A DNA stretch of 64,000 bases from Pseudobacter sp. GTDB taxonomy: Bacteria; Bacteroidota; Bacteroidia; Chitinophagales; Chitinophagaceae. The stretch's first letter is position 1, and every line of letters starts with the position of its first letter. A program made the translations under genes and the position numbers. The stretch spans positions 496,001 to 560,000 of the forward strand of contig JAFIGX010000024.1 of NCBI GenBank assembly GCA_017849455.1, read 5' to 3'. Of this stretch, positions 24,874 to 34,176 are shown in pieces. Below the pieces are notes generated by a model. It worked only from the letters and a program-made list of their open reading frames with translations, ran no database searches and had not been told where the DNA came from.

Positions 24874-26160
24874 ATGTCCCTTTCTGCGATCACCATCACG
24901 AAACCCGCTGCCGATACCCGGTATGGAAAAAAGATCCTGCTGATCGGCCTTTTCTTTTTCATATTCGGCTTCGTAAGCTGGATCAATGGAACGCTGATCC
25001 CTTATCTGCGGATCGCCTGTGAGCTGGAAGAATGGGAAGCCTATCTCGTGACTTTCGCCTTCTATATTTCCTACACCGTCATGGCCATCCCTTCCAGCAG
25101 GCTGCTGGCGTATACGGGGATGGTGAAAGGGATGCGGGTCGGACTGGCAGTGATGGCTGCCGGATGCCTGTTGTTCATACCGGCGGCGACTATGCGCTAT
25201 TACCCTTTGTTCTTACTGGGACTTTTCGTAGTAGGCATCGGGCTCACCGTATTGCAAACAGCCGTGAACCCGTATATCACTTTACTGGGGCCACCCGAAA
25301 GCGCCGCACGTCGAATCAGCATCATGGGCATTTGCAATAAAGTGGCAGGGATCATCGCACCGCTGGTAATGGGCAGTATCATCCTCAAAAATTCAGATGG
25401 CCTGATCAAAGAGCTGGCAGCTTTACCAACTGCAGAAAGAACGGCCAGGCTCGATGCCTTATCACATACCGTGATCGTGCCGTACATTTTGCTGACGGTA
25501 ATTCTATTGTCGATCGCCTGGGCCATCCGCTTCGCTCACCTGCCGGAGATAGACGGTCACCAGACAGGGGAACCGGCCGCAAAAACCACTACTGAAAAAT
25601 CGAGTATGACCCCTGCCGTTCAAACGCAGTTCCTGCTTGGTTTTACGGCCATCTTCTGTGCTGTAGGCTCGGAGGTGCTGGCCGGTGATTCGATCGGCAA
25701 TTATGGATTGTATCATGGATATGGCCTCGATACCGCCAAACACATGACCTCCTGGACCCTGGCCAGTATGATGGTGGGATATATCGCAGGCGTATGGGCC
25801 ATTCCCAGATATATCTCACAACAGAAAGCATTTTATTATTCATCCTGGTTGGGATTGATCATCACTTTGCTGGTGGTGTTGCTGCCCGGCAAGGTCTCGG
25901 TAGGAGCCCTGGCCCTGATGGGACTGGCCAATGCCATGCTCTGGCCTGCCATCTGGCCGCAGGCCCTGAAAGGCTTGCAGGGCAAGCTGCTGAACCTGGG
26001 TGGCGCCGTATTGATCATGGGCATTGCAGGTGGCGCGTTACTGCCGCTTTTCTATGGATGGCTTGCCAAAGGGATCAATAACCAATATGCTTATACAATC
26101 TTACTGCCTGTATACCTTTTTCTTTTATATTACGCAGGGAAGGGTAAAAAACAATCATAA
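24874..26160 (+). CDS. Sugar:proton symporter, FHS family (NagP/FucP-like)
   Basis: The 428-residue inner-membrane protein has about 12 hydrophobic helices and no signal peptide. The motifs FFIFGFVSWINGTLIPYLR near the N-terminus and FFVVG-like GLTVLQTAVNPYITLLGPPESAARRIS are typical of the fucose-galactose-glucose symporter family that includes FucP and NagP. Given the NagB-like and MurQ genes directly upstream (12-bp gap), uptake of GlcNAc, MurNAc or a related amino sugar is the best guess, which would make it NagP-like. The hexuronate transporter remnant follows after 17 bp. Confidence 0.88.
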   Translation: MSLSAITITKPAADTRYGKKILLIGLFFFIFGFVSWINGTLIPYLRIACELEEWEAYLVTFAFYISYTVMAIPSSRLLAYTGMVKGMRVGLAVMAAGCLLFIPAATMRYYPLFLLGLFVVGIGLTVLQTAVNPYITLLGPPESAARRISIMGICNKVAGIIAPLVMGSIILKNSDGLIKELAALPTAERTARLDALSHTVIVPYILLTVILLSIAWAIRFAHLPEIDGHQTGEPAAKTTTEKSSMTPAVQTQFLLGFTAIFCAVGSEVLAGDSIGNYGLYHGYGLDTAKHMTSWTLASMMVGYIAGVWAIPRYISQQKAFYYSSWLGLIITLLVVLLPGKVSVGALALMGLANAMLWPAIWPQALKGLQGKLLNLGGAVLIMGIAGGALLPLFYGWLAKGINNQYAYTILLPVYLFLLYYAGKGKKQS

Positions 26161-26177
26161 CGAATAACAGCAAAATA

Positions 26178-27467
26178 ATGAGCGACCAAAAAACCGGCAA
26201 TTTCAGATGGATGGTATGCAGCCTGCTATTCTTCGCCACTACCATCAATTACCTCGACAGGCAGGTATTGGGTTACCTGAAACCGGAGCTCGAAAGAGTA
26301 TTCCACTGGACGGAAATGGAATACAGTTATATCGTGATGGCATTTACCGCTTCGTATGCCATTGGGCTGGTGGCATTCGGCAGGTTCATCGATAAGATCG
26401 GAACTAAATTGGGATATACCATTTCCATTACGGTGTGGAGCATTGCCGCCATCCTGCATGCCGTAGTGAAAAGCACACTGGGATTCGGGGCTGTGAGAGC
26501 GGTGTTGGGGATCGGCGAATCAGGTAATTTTCCGGCCGCCATCAAAACAGTGGCCGAATGGTTCCCTAAAAAAGAGCGGGCCCTCGCAGCAGGTATCATC
26601 GATTCAGGCACCAGCATCGGCGCCTGCATCGTACCATTCCTCGTGCCATTGCTGCTCGGCTGGTATGGATGGCAGGAAGCATTTATCATTACCGGCTCAC
26701 TGGGTTTTCTCTGGCTGATCGCCTGGCGGATGTTCTACAACATCCCATCCCAACAAAAGAAATTGTCGAAACAGGAATATGATTATATCCATAGCGACAG
26801 TGAAGCAGAACAGGGAGAAGGTGATACAGGTCATTTCAAATGGGCGCAATTATTCAAACTGCGGTAAACCTGGGCCTTTATCATTGGAAAATTCTTCACA
26901 GATCCCATCTGGTATTTCTTCATGTTCTGGCTGCCATCCTATTTCAGTTCCACTTTTCACCTCGACCTGAAAAAGCCAAGCCTGCCGTTGTTCATCGTAT
27001 ATGCTGCTTCCACCGTAGGCGCTATCGGAGGCGGTTATCTTTCCTCCTGGCTCATCAAAAAAGGATGGCTGGTGCATCGCTCGCGTAAATTCACCATGTT
27101 CCTGTCGGCCTGCTGTGTACTGCCGATCATTGCTGCCCGTTATACCAATGATATCTGGATGGTGGTGACCCTGATCAGCCTGGCCATCATCGGCAATTCA
27201 GCCTGGAGCGCCAATGTATACACCATCGTATCCGATATGCTTCCGAAAAAAGCAGTGAGCTCGGTGATCGGTATCGGCGGTATGGCAGGGGCCATCGGCG
27301 GTGTATTGTTCCCGCTGGCCATAGGGGTGATCCTCGATTATTATAAAGGGATCGATAATCTTGTGGCAGGGTACAATATAATATTTATCTTTTGCGGGCT
27401 TTCATTCCTCATCGCCTGGTTATTGATCCACTGGCTCACACCGAAGATGGAGCCGGCAAAATTCTGA
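26178..27467 (+). pseudogene. exuT: Hexuronate MFS transporter (ExuT-like) with in-frame stop
   Basis: The reading frame from 26178 to 27467 would encode a 429-residue transporter of the anion:cation symporter type close to ExuT (NYLDRQVLGYLKPELE, GIGESGNFPAAIKTVAEWFPKKERA). It is interrupted by one TAA at 26865-26867, replacing residue 230. Both halves are in the same frame, and the downstream half continues TWAFIIGKFFTDP and FFMFWLP, exactly as expected after the R-Q-T-W of this family, so the stop most likely arose by one C-to-T change in CAA. There is no frameshift. The break falls in the loop before helix 7, so the upstream part alone would have only six helices. It may be a recent pseudogene, a sequencing error, or a gene expressed by readthrough. 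Flanking operon genes are intact. Confidence 0.88.
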
Positions 27468-27479
27468 ATAGCCTGAAAT

Positions 27480-29375
27480 ATGCGTACACTTGTCCTATAT
27501 CTTCTTGTAACAATTATTATAGTTGGAAGCTCAACCGGTGTAAAAGCGCAGGACAAGCTCATCCCTGTCAGGAAAGAATATGCCGCCACTTTGCTGAAGC
27601 TGGCAGATGCCTTATTGGAGCGCCAGTTGAAAGACAGCAGGGATGTAGATTGCGGAGCTATCGCCTGTGCCCGTTGTAAAGTATTGCATACCCGCGCAGC
27701 AGAAGCTGTTTATCCATTTACGATCGCTTATACCATCACTAAAAAGGAACAATATTTACAGGCCGCTAAAAGTACTGCTGCCTGGCTCTTCAGGCAACAA
27801 CAACCCGACGGTAGCTGGAAAGAGACCCCGGAGGAATGGACAGGCACCACAACAGATCAATTGCTGATGCTGCTTTTGTCGTACGAAAAGCTGGCAGGTG
27901 GCATGACCAATGAAGAGAAAGAGAAATGGCGTACAGCCATGACGAAGGCCGCCGATTATCTCCATAAAGTGATGACCCCTGAATTTGCCAGTATCAACTA
28001 TGTGGCAACCACTACGGCAACCCTTGCAAAAGCCGGGCAGATGCTGAACAACGGCCAATACCTTCAAAAAGCCAGGGCGCTTGCGCACAGGACGATCTCT
28101 AAAATGGATGCCGATGGTTTCCTGAATGGAGAAGGTGGCAGATCGCATGGGAACAAGATGGGGGTCGACCTGGGGTATAATATGGAAATGTCTTTATGGG
28201 GACTGGGATTGTATGCGCGGCTTACCAACGATACGGTTGTTCACCGGGCAGTGGCCCATGCACTGAAGAACCATCTATGGTTCATATACCCCGACGGATC
28301 GCTGGATGCTTCCTGGGGTATCCGTTCCAACAAATGGACGGTGTATGGAAGCGGGACCTCCGATGGCAGCCAGGTGTTGTTCACTTTATTTGCGGATGAG
28401 GATCAACGTTATGCTGCTGCATCCTTCAGGAATTTACAGTTCCTCCGGTCGAATATATTGCCGGATGGACTGATCGGATACGGCCCGCAACATGCCACCT
28501 TGTTCAAAGACCCGCCCTGCATTTATCCCACTTTTACCAAGGCCAAGAATATTGCGATGGCGTATGCACTGGAAACCAAGGACAGCCGGCCATCGGCCCT
28601 TTTGCCAACTAAACAAACAGGCTGGTTCAGGTATTTTCATACATTGGATGTAGTGGAAGTGCGCACGCGGAATTTTATGGCAACCATCACCGGCTACACC
28701 TATAAAGACCTGGCAGGTGGTTCCAAAAGCAAGTATATGTATCGCCCCGCCGGCGGGGCGATGTCTTATTGCTGGGTGGAAGGCCATGGCATGTTGCAGG
28801 CATCGAGCGCTACCGAGTATTCAAGGCCGGAGCCGATGAGCTTTCCGGAAGCGCCGGGCGTTATCACCATCACGCCACGCATCGAGTACAGGGATTCATC
28901 AGGATATTTCACCAATTTGTTCGAATACGACTGCCGGTTGCAGGCAGGCCAACGGCCCGATAAGAATTTTTGGGTGTCCGCCTCCGGTGAATTGAAAGAT
29001 AAGAATTGGTTTGGTGGAGGGGTAGGGGTAGGGTATACGATGGACTATCTGTTTGCTGATAAATATCTCGAAAAAACAGTGCATCTTACCTGGCACGATG
29101 CATGGCCGGTAGTAAGCATCATCGAGCCCTTTGTTCAAAAGGAGGGCTGCACGATACAACAGGTAGATGACAAGACAGTAATGATCCGGACCGGTAAAAG
29201 AGCATTCCGGTTCAGGTTAATGAATGGGAAGGCAAAGCTATCGACCGGTGAAAATGCCGAACACTACTGGGCTCCCTATCCTTCAGTAAAAGCTTTCCCG
29301 CTTCGTTTGGAAATACAGCCACCTGCCAATAGTTTCCAGGGATCAGTTACCTACAGGATCGAATTGATAGATTGA
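27480..29375 (+). CDS. Exported alpha/alpha-toroid protein, possible polysaccharide lyase
   Basis: The 631-residue protein has a signal peptide (about 1-23, ending VKAQ). Residues about 30-370 are helical hairpins of an alpha/alpha toroid, with conserved-looking polar clusters GGRSHGNKMGVDLGYNMEMSL, SNKWTVYGSGTSDGS and GYGPQHATLF. The C-terminal third (about 380-631) is beta-rich, giving the toroid-plus-beta-sandwich layout seen in several uronate-polymer lyase families (PL8, PL12, PL21). No signature allows a definite family, so the lyase role is inference from fold and from the GH88/GH105-type hydrolase in the same regulon, which acts on lyase products. It contains an embedded 22-bp GC-rich perfect palindrome at 28741-28762. 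It is the last gene of the rightward operon. Confidence 0.7.
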   Translation: MRTLVLYLLVTIIIVGSSTGVKAQDKLIPVRKEYAATLLKLADALLERQLKDSRDVDCGAIACARCKVLHTRAAEAVYPFTIAYTITKKEQYLQAAKSTAAWLFRQQQPDGSWKETPEEWTGTTTDQLLMLLLSYEKLAGGMTNEEKEKWRTAMTKAADYLHKVMTPEFASINYVATTTATLAKAGQMLNNGQYLQKARALAHRTISKMDADGFLNGEGGRSHGNKMGVDLGYNMEMSLWGLGLYARLTNDTVVHRAVAHALKNHLWFIYPDGSLDASWGIRSNKWTVYGSGTSDGSQVLFTLFADEDQRYAAASFRNLQFLRSNILPDGLIGYGPQHATLFKDPPCIYPTFTKAKNIAMAYALETKDSRPSALLPTKQTGWFRYFHTLDVVEVRTRNFMATITGYTYKDLAGGSKSKYMYRPAGGAMSYCWVEGHGMLQASSATEYSRPEPMSFPEAPGVITITPRIEYRDSSGYFTNLFEYDCRLQAGQRPDKNFWVSASGELKDKNWFGGGVGVGYTMDYLFADKYLEKTVHLTWHDAWPVVSIIEPFVQKEGCTIQQVDDKTVMIRTGKRAFRFRLMNGKAKLSTGENAEHYWAPYPSVKAFPLRLEIQPPANSFQGSVTYRIELID

Positions 29376-29379
29376 GAAA

Positions 29380-29471
29380 GGTTGATAAGTTGACAAGTTG
29401 ATAGGTTGACAAGGAAACCTCTGAAATCCGGGTTTTCCCTGTTAACCTATCAACTTGTCAACCTATCAACC
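29380..29471. terminator. Inverted repeat at convergent gene ends (TTGAyAAG family, copy 1)
   Basis: The left arm 29380-29414 is built of TTGATAAG/TTGACAAG units and pairs with the right arm at 29438-29471. The inner stem GGAAACC (29413-29419) with GGTTTTCC (29431-29438) closes around the loop TCTGAAAT. It fills the gap between two convergent genes and could end both transcripts. Related copies lie at 34305-34413 and 44321-44413. Confidence 0.65.
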
Positions 29472-32323
29472 TATCTGCTTATCCTGAATTTTATGACTGC
29501 CGAATTATTCAGCGTCGTGATCTCAGGCCCATCGTATTGAAGTCTGATCTCCAGTTTATGATCGGTCACTCCTGATTTGAAAGGCGCTTTGATCGTTTTC
29601 GTGGTAAGGATTGTCCAACGCGGACGCAGATCGTTCGGTGCTTCCAGTTGATCGATCATCACATTTCCGGCAGGCTGATCATCGATCCAAATTCCTGCCT
29701 TCACATTCTTCGCTGGTAGATTGCCGATATTATGCACTTTGAATTCGATATTCGTTTCCATCTTATCCGGCGATACTTTCACCTGAATATCACGCTCATG
29801 AATGGCCAGGTCTGCTGCACGAGCCGGCAATGGATTGCCTGCTGACCGTTGGAGAATATCGACGACGATATTTTTTTTCGAAGGCAATTCTATAGGGACC
29901 GCATTCACTCTTTCTTTAATGGTGAAAGTGTTTTCGTGCAAAGGTTCATCGGCAGCACTATCATCATTACTGTCGATGCCGATCCGGATGGTATACTCGC
30001 CGGGTTCCAGTTGCCAGCTATTCATCGTAACGGTCTTCGTTTCTCCGAAATTGTACAGCGAAATCCTGGCTGAGCGCTGGTCTCCACGATGCACGAAGAT
30101 CGCTACATCTTTGCCGGTGTTTTTCCAACTGGCCACCATCGAAGGATATTCGTAGCCAAAGGAAAAATGCCCGGTGTACATACCGGCCAATAGATTGCTG
30201 CCGGGCGCATAGACCCTGTCGGTGAATTTCACTTCACTGGTCAGCATGGGGAAATTATATCGCAAACCTTCCAGTAAACGGTTGAAGCCTTGCAGGAGGC
30301 TGTCGCGCTGCCCTGTGATCCCATATTTATTATAGGACTGCCCAAATTGCAGGATCAGTGAATCGAATTCATGGGTGCCGGAGATCCTTTTTGCCAGGCT
30401 GAAGAGTTTGGCGGTTGAATTCACACCTTCATCATTCACGAGTTTATCCCGTGCCCATTCCTGTGTGCCGGGAATATTTTTTTGGTGTGGATCGGGTAGG
30501 CGGTTGTCTTTCATCAGTGTGGCCGCAGCACGCAATGGGATCAGCAGTCGCTGGTCGCCGGTAACCTTGTACATGGCCAGCATCTGGTATTGCAGTTCAT
30601 TGATATGACCGGTGCTTTCCCAGTTATAATAATCATAAGGTAGTTGGGGATCGAACCAGTTACCGGAATATCCGCCGATGCCATCATTGGCAAAGCTGAT
30701 CGCTGCAGGAAGAAGACCGGCGGGTTTACCTTTTTCGGTGCGTGCAGCATCGGCGGCCCAGCTTTGACACCACTGGGTGAGGAGCTGAACGATGGATGGA
30801 TTGCTATTATACCAGGCGGCCCAGAGACCCGGCCGGCAGGCCCTTGCATTGAGGGGCACATCTACCCCGAATGGAGGCTGCGGCAATACCTGGGTGGCAG
30901 AGAGGTAACAGGATTTGAAATGTCGATGGCCTTTGGGGGTGATGCCTGTCCAGGTATCGCGGAAATTCTGCATACTGGTCATACAGCGTTCTACATATTC
31001 CGGATCGCCATATTCCATGAGGAGGAGCGCCGGATGTGTGTCGCTGAACAATTCTGCGGAATGCTCCACATCATCTATTCTCTTGGCGAATCCATTTTCA
31101 AGTACCCCGCTGTTCCATACACCATTGGCCAGGCGGAGGTATCCTTTTCTCGCAATACTATCATCGGCGCCGAGGATGGCCGGGAGCCACCAGCGCAGGA
31201 TCTCCACATCATCCCCGTATTTTCCACCCAGCTCTCCATTGTCGGTTTGCCTTTCATTCACCCACCAATAGATCACCTGCAACATCCTGCTCATGGCTTC
31301 CCGCTGCAATTGCGCCCATTGGGGGGCAGAAGGATCGGCGGGGCCCATTTTTGTCTCGAAAGGGATCCTGGCGCCCATGTACATTTTCAGCAGATCATTA
31401 TCCGGGAATGCAGGCTGTAATTTCTTGAAGCAGTCGGCGAAGCGGCGTTCATGCGATGGATCATCGTCTTCCTGGTTGAGCCAGTAAAAGACCTTACCCT
31501 GCAGGTAGAGAGAAGGATAATACAAAGGATCATCCGGGTTATTGACCATCGGTTGCAGGAGATCGGCAACTATATATGACCGGTAGATCAGGCTTAGGCC
31601 CGTTTGTTTTACTCCCCACGACCAGCCGCCGAAATCATAATAACGGCATGCTAACAGGTAATTGCGTACCGATCCCAACTGGTTCTCGATCGCTGCATTG
31701 CCCGGATGTTGCTGAAGTGAAGCCTGCAATTCTTTTTCCAACTCCCTGACCGTGGTAGTGTCGTGCCCGAGCTTTCCTGGCTCTTCTATCTTTTTGTAAG
31801 GGCCTGTAATGGCACGCACTTCGATACCCTGCAGACCGGCAGTCGTGCCGATGCCAGCTATGGTGACCAGCAATTTCCCATCGCGAATACTGATCCTCGA
31901 AGAACTCGTACGATAGGAAAGCCGGTACCAGGGCGTGGTAACGGAATCGAACAATATGGTACCGTTAACGTTTATGCGAATATTTGTCGGAATGCTATCG
32001 TGAGTGCCCGTAGTGATATTGATCATATAATCACCATTGCGGATATCTGCGCGGAATACCATACTGTCGGGCGCCGACACGCCATCATGCACCAGCGTGA
32101 GCGGGATCTTCTGGTTGCCGGTAAAGAAAATGCTGTCGGGGGCCTTGATCCAGCCATAGCCTGTGGCGGAGTCATATAATTTGGCCGGGGTTACTTTTAC
32201 ATAACCGGGATCGGTGGGCAGGGCAGCGCTGCCCATATCGAAAAGATAATTCTTTTGGCCGTCAGGTCCCTGGCAGGCGAACAAAGCCATCGAAGCGAGT
32301 AGGGGGAGGAGGGATTTCAACAT
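29471..32323 (-). CDS. Large lipoprotein with toroid and CARDB-like domains, glycan-active candidate
   Basis: The 950-residue protein has a lipoprotein signal ending in LFAC (C17), so it is probably surface-attached. Residues about 25-175 form a beta-sandwich resembling carbohydrate-binding domains of rhamnogalacturonan-active enzymes (FRADIRNGDYMINITTG, then NVNGTILFDSV). Residues about 190-700 are helical, with WWVNERQTDNGELGGKYGDD, NGVWNSGV and YNWESTGHINELQYQML, consistent with an alpha/alpha toroid. The C-terminus has two beta domains, the last (about 850-950) CARDB-like (VHNIGNLPAKNVKAGIWID). I cannot name the enzyme family. It begins 4 bp after the stop of the GH88/GH105-type gene and shares its operator-controlled promoter. 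Confidence 0.75.
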   Translation of the reverse strand: MLKSLLPLLASMALFACQGPDGQKNYLFDMGSAALPTDPGYVKVTPAKLYDSATGYGWIKAPDSIFFTGNQKIPLTLVHDGVSAPDSMVFRADIRNGDYMINITTGTHDSIPTNIRINVNGTILFDSVTTPWYRLSYRTSSSRISIRDGKLLVTIAGIGTTAGLQGIEVRAITGPYKKIEEPGKLGHDTTTVRELEKELQASLQQHPGNAAIENQLGSVRNYLLACRYYDFGGWSWGVKQTGLSLIYRSYIVADLLQPMVNNPDDPLYYPSLYLQGKVFYWLNQEDDDPSHERRFADCFKKLQPAFPDNDLLKMYMGARIPFETKMGPADPSAPQWAQLQREAMSRMLQVIYWWVNERQTDNGELGGKYGDDVEILRWWLPAILGADDSIARKGYLRLANGVWNSGVLENGFAKRIDDVEHSAELFSDTHPALLLMEYGDPEYVERCMTSMQNFRDTWTGITPKGHRHFKSCYLSATQVLPQPPFGVDVPLNARACRPGLWAAWYNSNPSIVQLLTQWCQSWAADAARTEKGKPAGLLPAAISFANDGIGGYSGNWFDPQLPYDYYNWESTGHINELQYQMLAMYKVTGDQRLLIPLRAAATLMKDNRLPDPHQKNIPGTQEWARDKLVNDEGVNSTAKLFSLAKRISGTHEFDSLILQFGQSYNKYGITGQRDSLLQGFNRLLEGLRYNFPMLTSEVKFTDRVYAPGSNLLAGMYTGHFSFGYEYPSMVASWKNTGKDVAIFVHRGDQRSARISLYNFGETKTVTMNSWQLEPGEYTIRIGIDSNDDSAADEPLHENTFTIKERVNAVPIELPSKKNIVVDILQRSAGNPLPARAADLAIHERDIQVKVSPDKMETNIEFKVHNIGNLPAKNVKAGIWIDDQPAGNVMIDQLEAPNDLRPRWTILTTKTIKAPFKSGVTDHKLEIRLQYDGPEITTLNNSAVIKFRISR

Positions 32324-32327
32324 CGTT

Positions 32328-34067
32328 TTATTTTAATTGTGCGATCTCGATACCAGCGGTGATCACGGCGCCAAGGCCGCGTGGGTCATGGTCAACCACC
32401 GGGCGGTCGAAATAATACTGTTCTGTATAACCGATCTCGGTGCCGCGGCAGATGCCGTGTACGGCGCCATCAGCATCGATCTTTCCCGATACGGCATTCC
32501 AGCCCGAGAGAGCAGCTTTTTTATAGGAAGCCGGCAACCATCCTTTGCGAACTCCCCTGGCGAGCGCGAGGGTGAACATGGCGGTGCAACTGGTTTCCTC
32601 ATAAGAATTTTGCCGGTCGGGCAATTGGCGCCAGAACCCGTTGCTGTTCTGGTATTTGATCAGTCCGGCCATCTGTTGTCTGAAGATGGACAGGATCTTT
32701 TTATAGGCGGGGTGATTCGCCGGCAGGCCGTTCAATACTTCAGCAGTGGCCCATACGATCCAGCCATTGGCACGGCCCCAGTGTGCAACGGAAGGCTTGT
32801 TGCCCTGTTTGAAATAACCATGATAGTAAAGGCCGGCGCTTTCATCGTAGAGATACCGGTGAAAATGCAGGATCTGGGTAGCGGCATCGTCATAATATTT
32901 TTTATCGCCTGTCAGCTTTGCTATACGAAGGAGGAATGGAGTGCTCATGAACAGGTCATCGGCCCATACGGTAGAATCGATGGGCTCAGGTCTGCAAAAA
33001 GTTCCATCGGCCAGTCGCACCTGCCTGTTCACCACATAATCGGTGATCGGCATGAGCAGGGAAAGGAAGGCGGTGTCTTTTTCCCGCGTATTGAGTTCTG
33101 CCAGCGGCAGGCCCGGCGCTCCGGAATCATCGAGCATCGAGAGGCGGAACAGTTTGTGGTAACTGCCGCGGAAAGCGGATAGCCACCGGAATTGCCATTG
33201 AAAATAATCTTTGTGCCTGATCGCAAAGCGGAAATAATTTTTTACGTGGCTGATGTACCGTTCATCTCCTGAAACATCCGACAATGCCAGCATGCTCCAG
33301 AGCGTGATACCATTGGCGTAGTGCCAGTCGGCATACGCATCGCGTTTATAAACAGCATTGGTTGAGACCACCAGTTCACTCAACAATTGCGGGGCAGGGG
33401 CAAACCAGTTGAATGGGGTCCCATCGATGATATGATAAGAACTGATACGCTGTTCAGGCAGCGCACCGGAAGCGCTTGCCCGCACAGGGCCCAATAATAA
33501 CCAGGAGGAAGCAGCAGCAAGAGCAGCTACCGGGTTCGAAAACTGAACGGCCGTATTCTGGTATCCATGTCCGGCAGTGGGCCAGATATAAATGGCCGGC
33601 GTGGATGCCGAGCGATTGACGCCGAAACGGACCAGCAGGTCATGAGCGCCTTTTTTCAATGCTGTAGTAAAGCGGTCCTGGAAATGAAAACTGTTATAGG
33701 CAATTTCTTCGGGAGGTGGGGCTGGTTGTCCGTTTTGGGAGAAGATCAATTTTCCATCCAACCATATTTTGATATCACCGCCGCTGTTCAATCCGAAATC
33801 GATGGTGGTATCTGTTGCCACTGTGATCACCGATCTTGCATATCCGGATTCACCTGGCCGGAGGGGAAGATCGTTATAGCGGACCACCTGGATGCCCAGT
33901 TCTGTTTTTTGTACAACAGGGGCCAGTTCAAAACGGGTATCCCTGATCACGAGGTCGGCCACTTTTTTTACCTGGTCGAGGGCAGTGGATTGCTGACAGA
34001 AGGCGGGGCTTGAAAGGGCTGTGATCAGCAGGCCCGATACTAAAGACAACGACGGTTTTAGTTGCAT
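32328..34067 (-). CDS. GH88/GH105-type unsaturated uronyl hydrolase
   Basis: I chose the ATG at 34067, which gives a signal peptide (MQLKPSLSLVSGLLITALSS, then PAFCQ) and 579 residues; the frame stays open further upstream, but that would run into the promoter. An N-terminal beta domain (about 60-190) precedes the toroid (about 215-579). Signatures of GH88/GH105 are WADDLFMSTPFLLRIAKLTGD with its catalytic-type Asp, HWGRANGWIVWATAEVLNGLP, and NGFWRQLPDRQNSYEETSCTAMF. Such enzymes hydrate and release the unsaturated uronate left at the non-reducing end by lyases. The operator site at 34133-34148 and a promoter at 34146-34176 lie upstream, the same combination as at the main operon. The large lipoprotein gene follows after 4 bp. 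Confidence 0.88.
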   Translation of the reverse strand: MQLKPSLSLVSGLLITALSSPAFCQQSTALDQVKKVADLVIRDTRFELAPVVQKTELGIQVVRYNDLPLRPGESGYARSVITVATDTTIDFGLNSGGDIKIWLDGKLIFSQNGQPAPPPEEIAYNSFHFQDRFTTALKKGAHDLLVRFGVNRSASTPAIYIWPTAGHGYQNTAVQFSNPVAALAAASSWLLLGPVRASASGALPEQRISSYHIIDGTPFNWFAPAPQLLSELVVSTNAVYKRDAYADWHYANGITLWSMLALSDVSGDERYISHVKNYFRFAIRHKDYFQWQFRWLSAFRGSYHKLFRLSMLDDSGAPGLPLAELNTREKDTAFLSLLMPITDYVVNRQVRLADGTFCRPEPIDSTVWADDLFMSTPFLLRIAKLTGDKKYYDDAATQILHFHRYLYDESAGLYYHGYFKQGNKPSVAHWGRANGWIVWATAEVLNGLPANHPAYKKILSIFRQQMAGLIKYQNSNGFWRQLPDRQNSYEETSCTAMFTLALARGVRKGWLPASYKKAALSGWNAVSGKIDADGAVHGICRGTEIGYTEQYYFDRPVVDHDPRGLGAVITAGIEIAQLK

Positions 34068-34132
34068 GGCAAAACAATTTACAAAGTTCCCCGCAGGCAG
34101 TGGGCAAAATCCCAGATCGCGGCAAGAGCCTA

Positions 34133-34176
34133 TCGGGTACGTACACGAACTTAAGAAGAAATAAGGAAGGCGCAAA
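34133..34176 (-). promoter_or_regulatory. Promoter and operator of the leftward glycan operon
   Basis: Read on the minus strand, TTTG (34176-34173) is followed by exactly 19 bp and TAAGTTCG (34153-34146), and the operator TCGTGTACGTACCCGA (34148-34133) overlaps the -7 box. Spacing, -7 box and operator are identical to those at 12601-12644. The start codon is 66 bp downstream. The 19-bp spacers differ, so the similarity is not a simple recent duplication. Confidence 0.72.

Noticed and set aside
24874..26160. Assigning the FHS transporter as FucP or NagP outright
   Set aside because: Family membership is clear but substrate cannot be read from sequence; the amino-sugar context is only suggestive.
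26868..27467. A frameshift or two separate genes at the hexuronate transporter
   Set aside because: Both halves are in the same frame and the sequence after TAA continues the family motif, so a single nonsense change is the simplest account.
34068..34175. Upstream start for the GH88/GH105-type gene at 34175
   Set aside because: It would place the operator and promoter inside the coding region and bury the clear signal peptide that begins at 34067.
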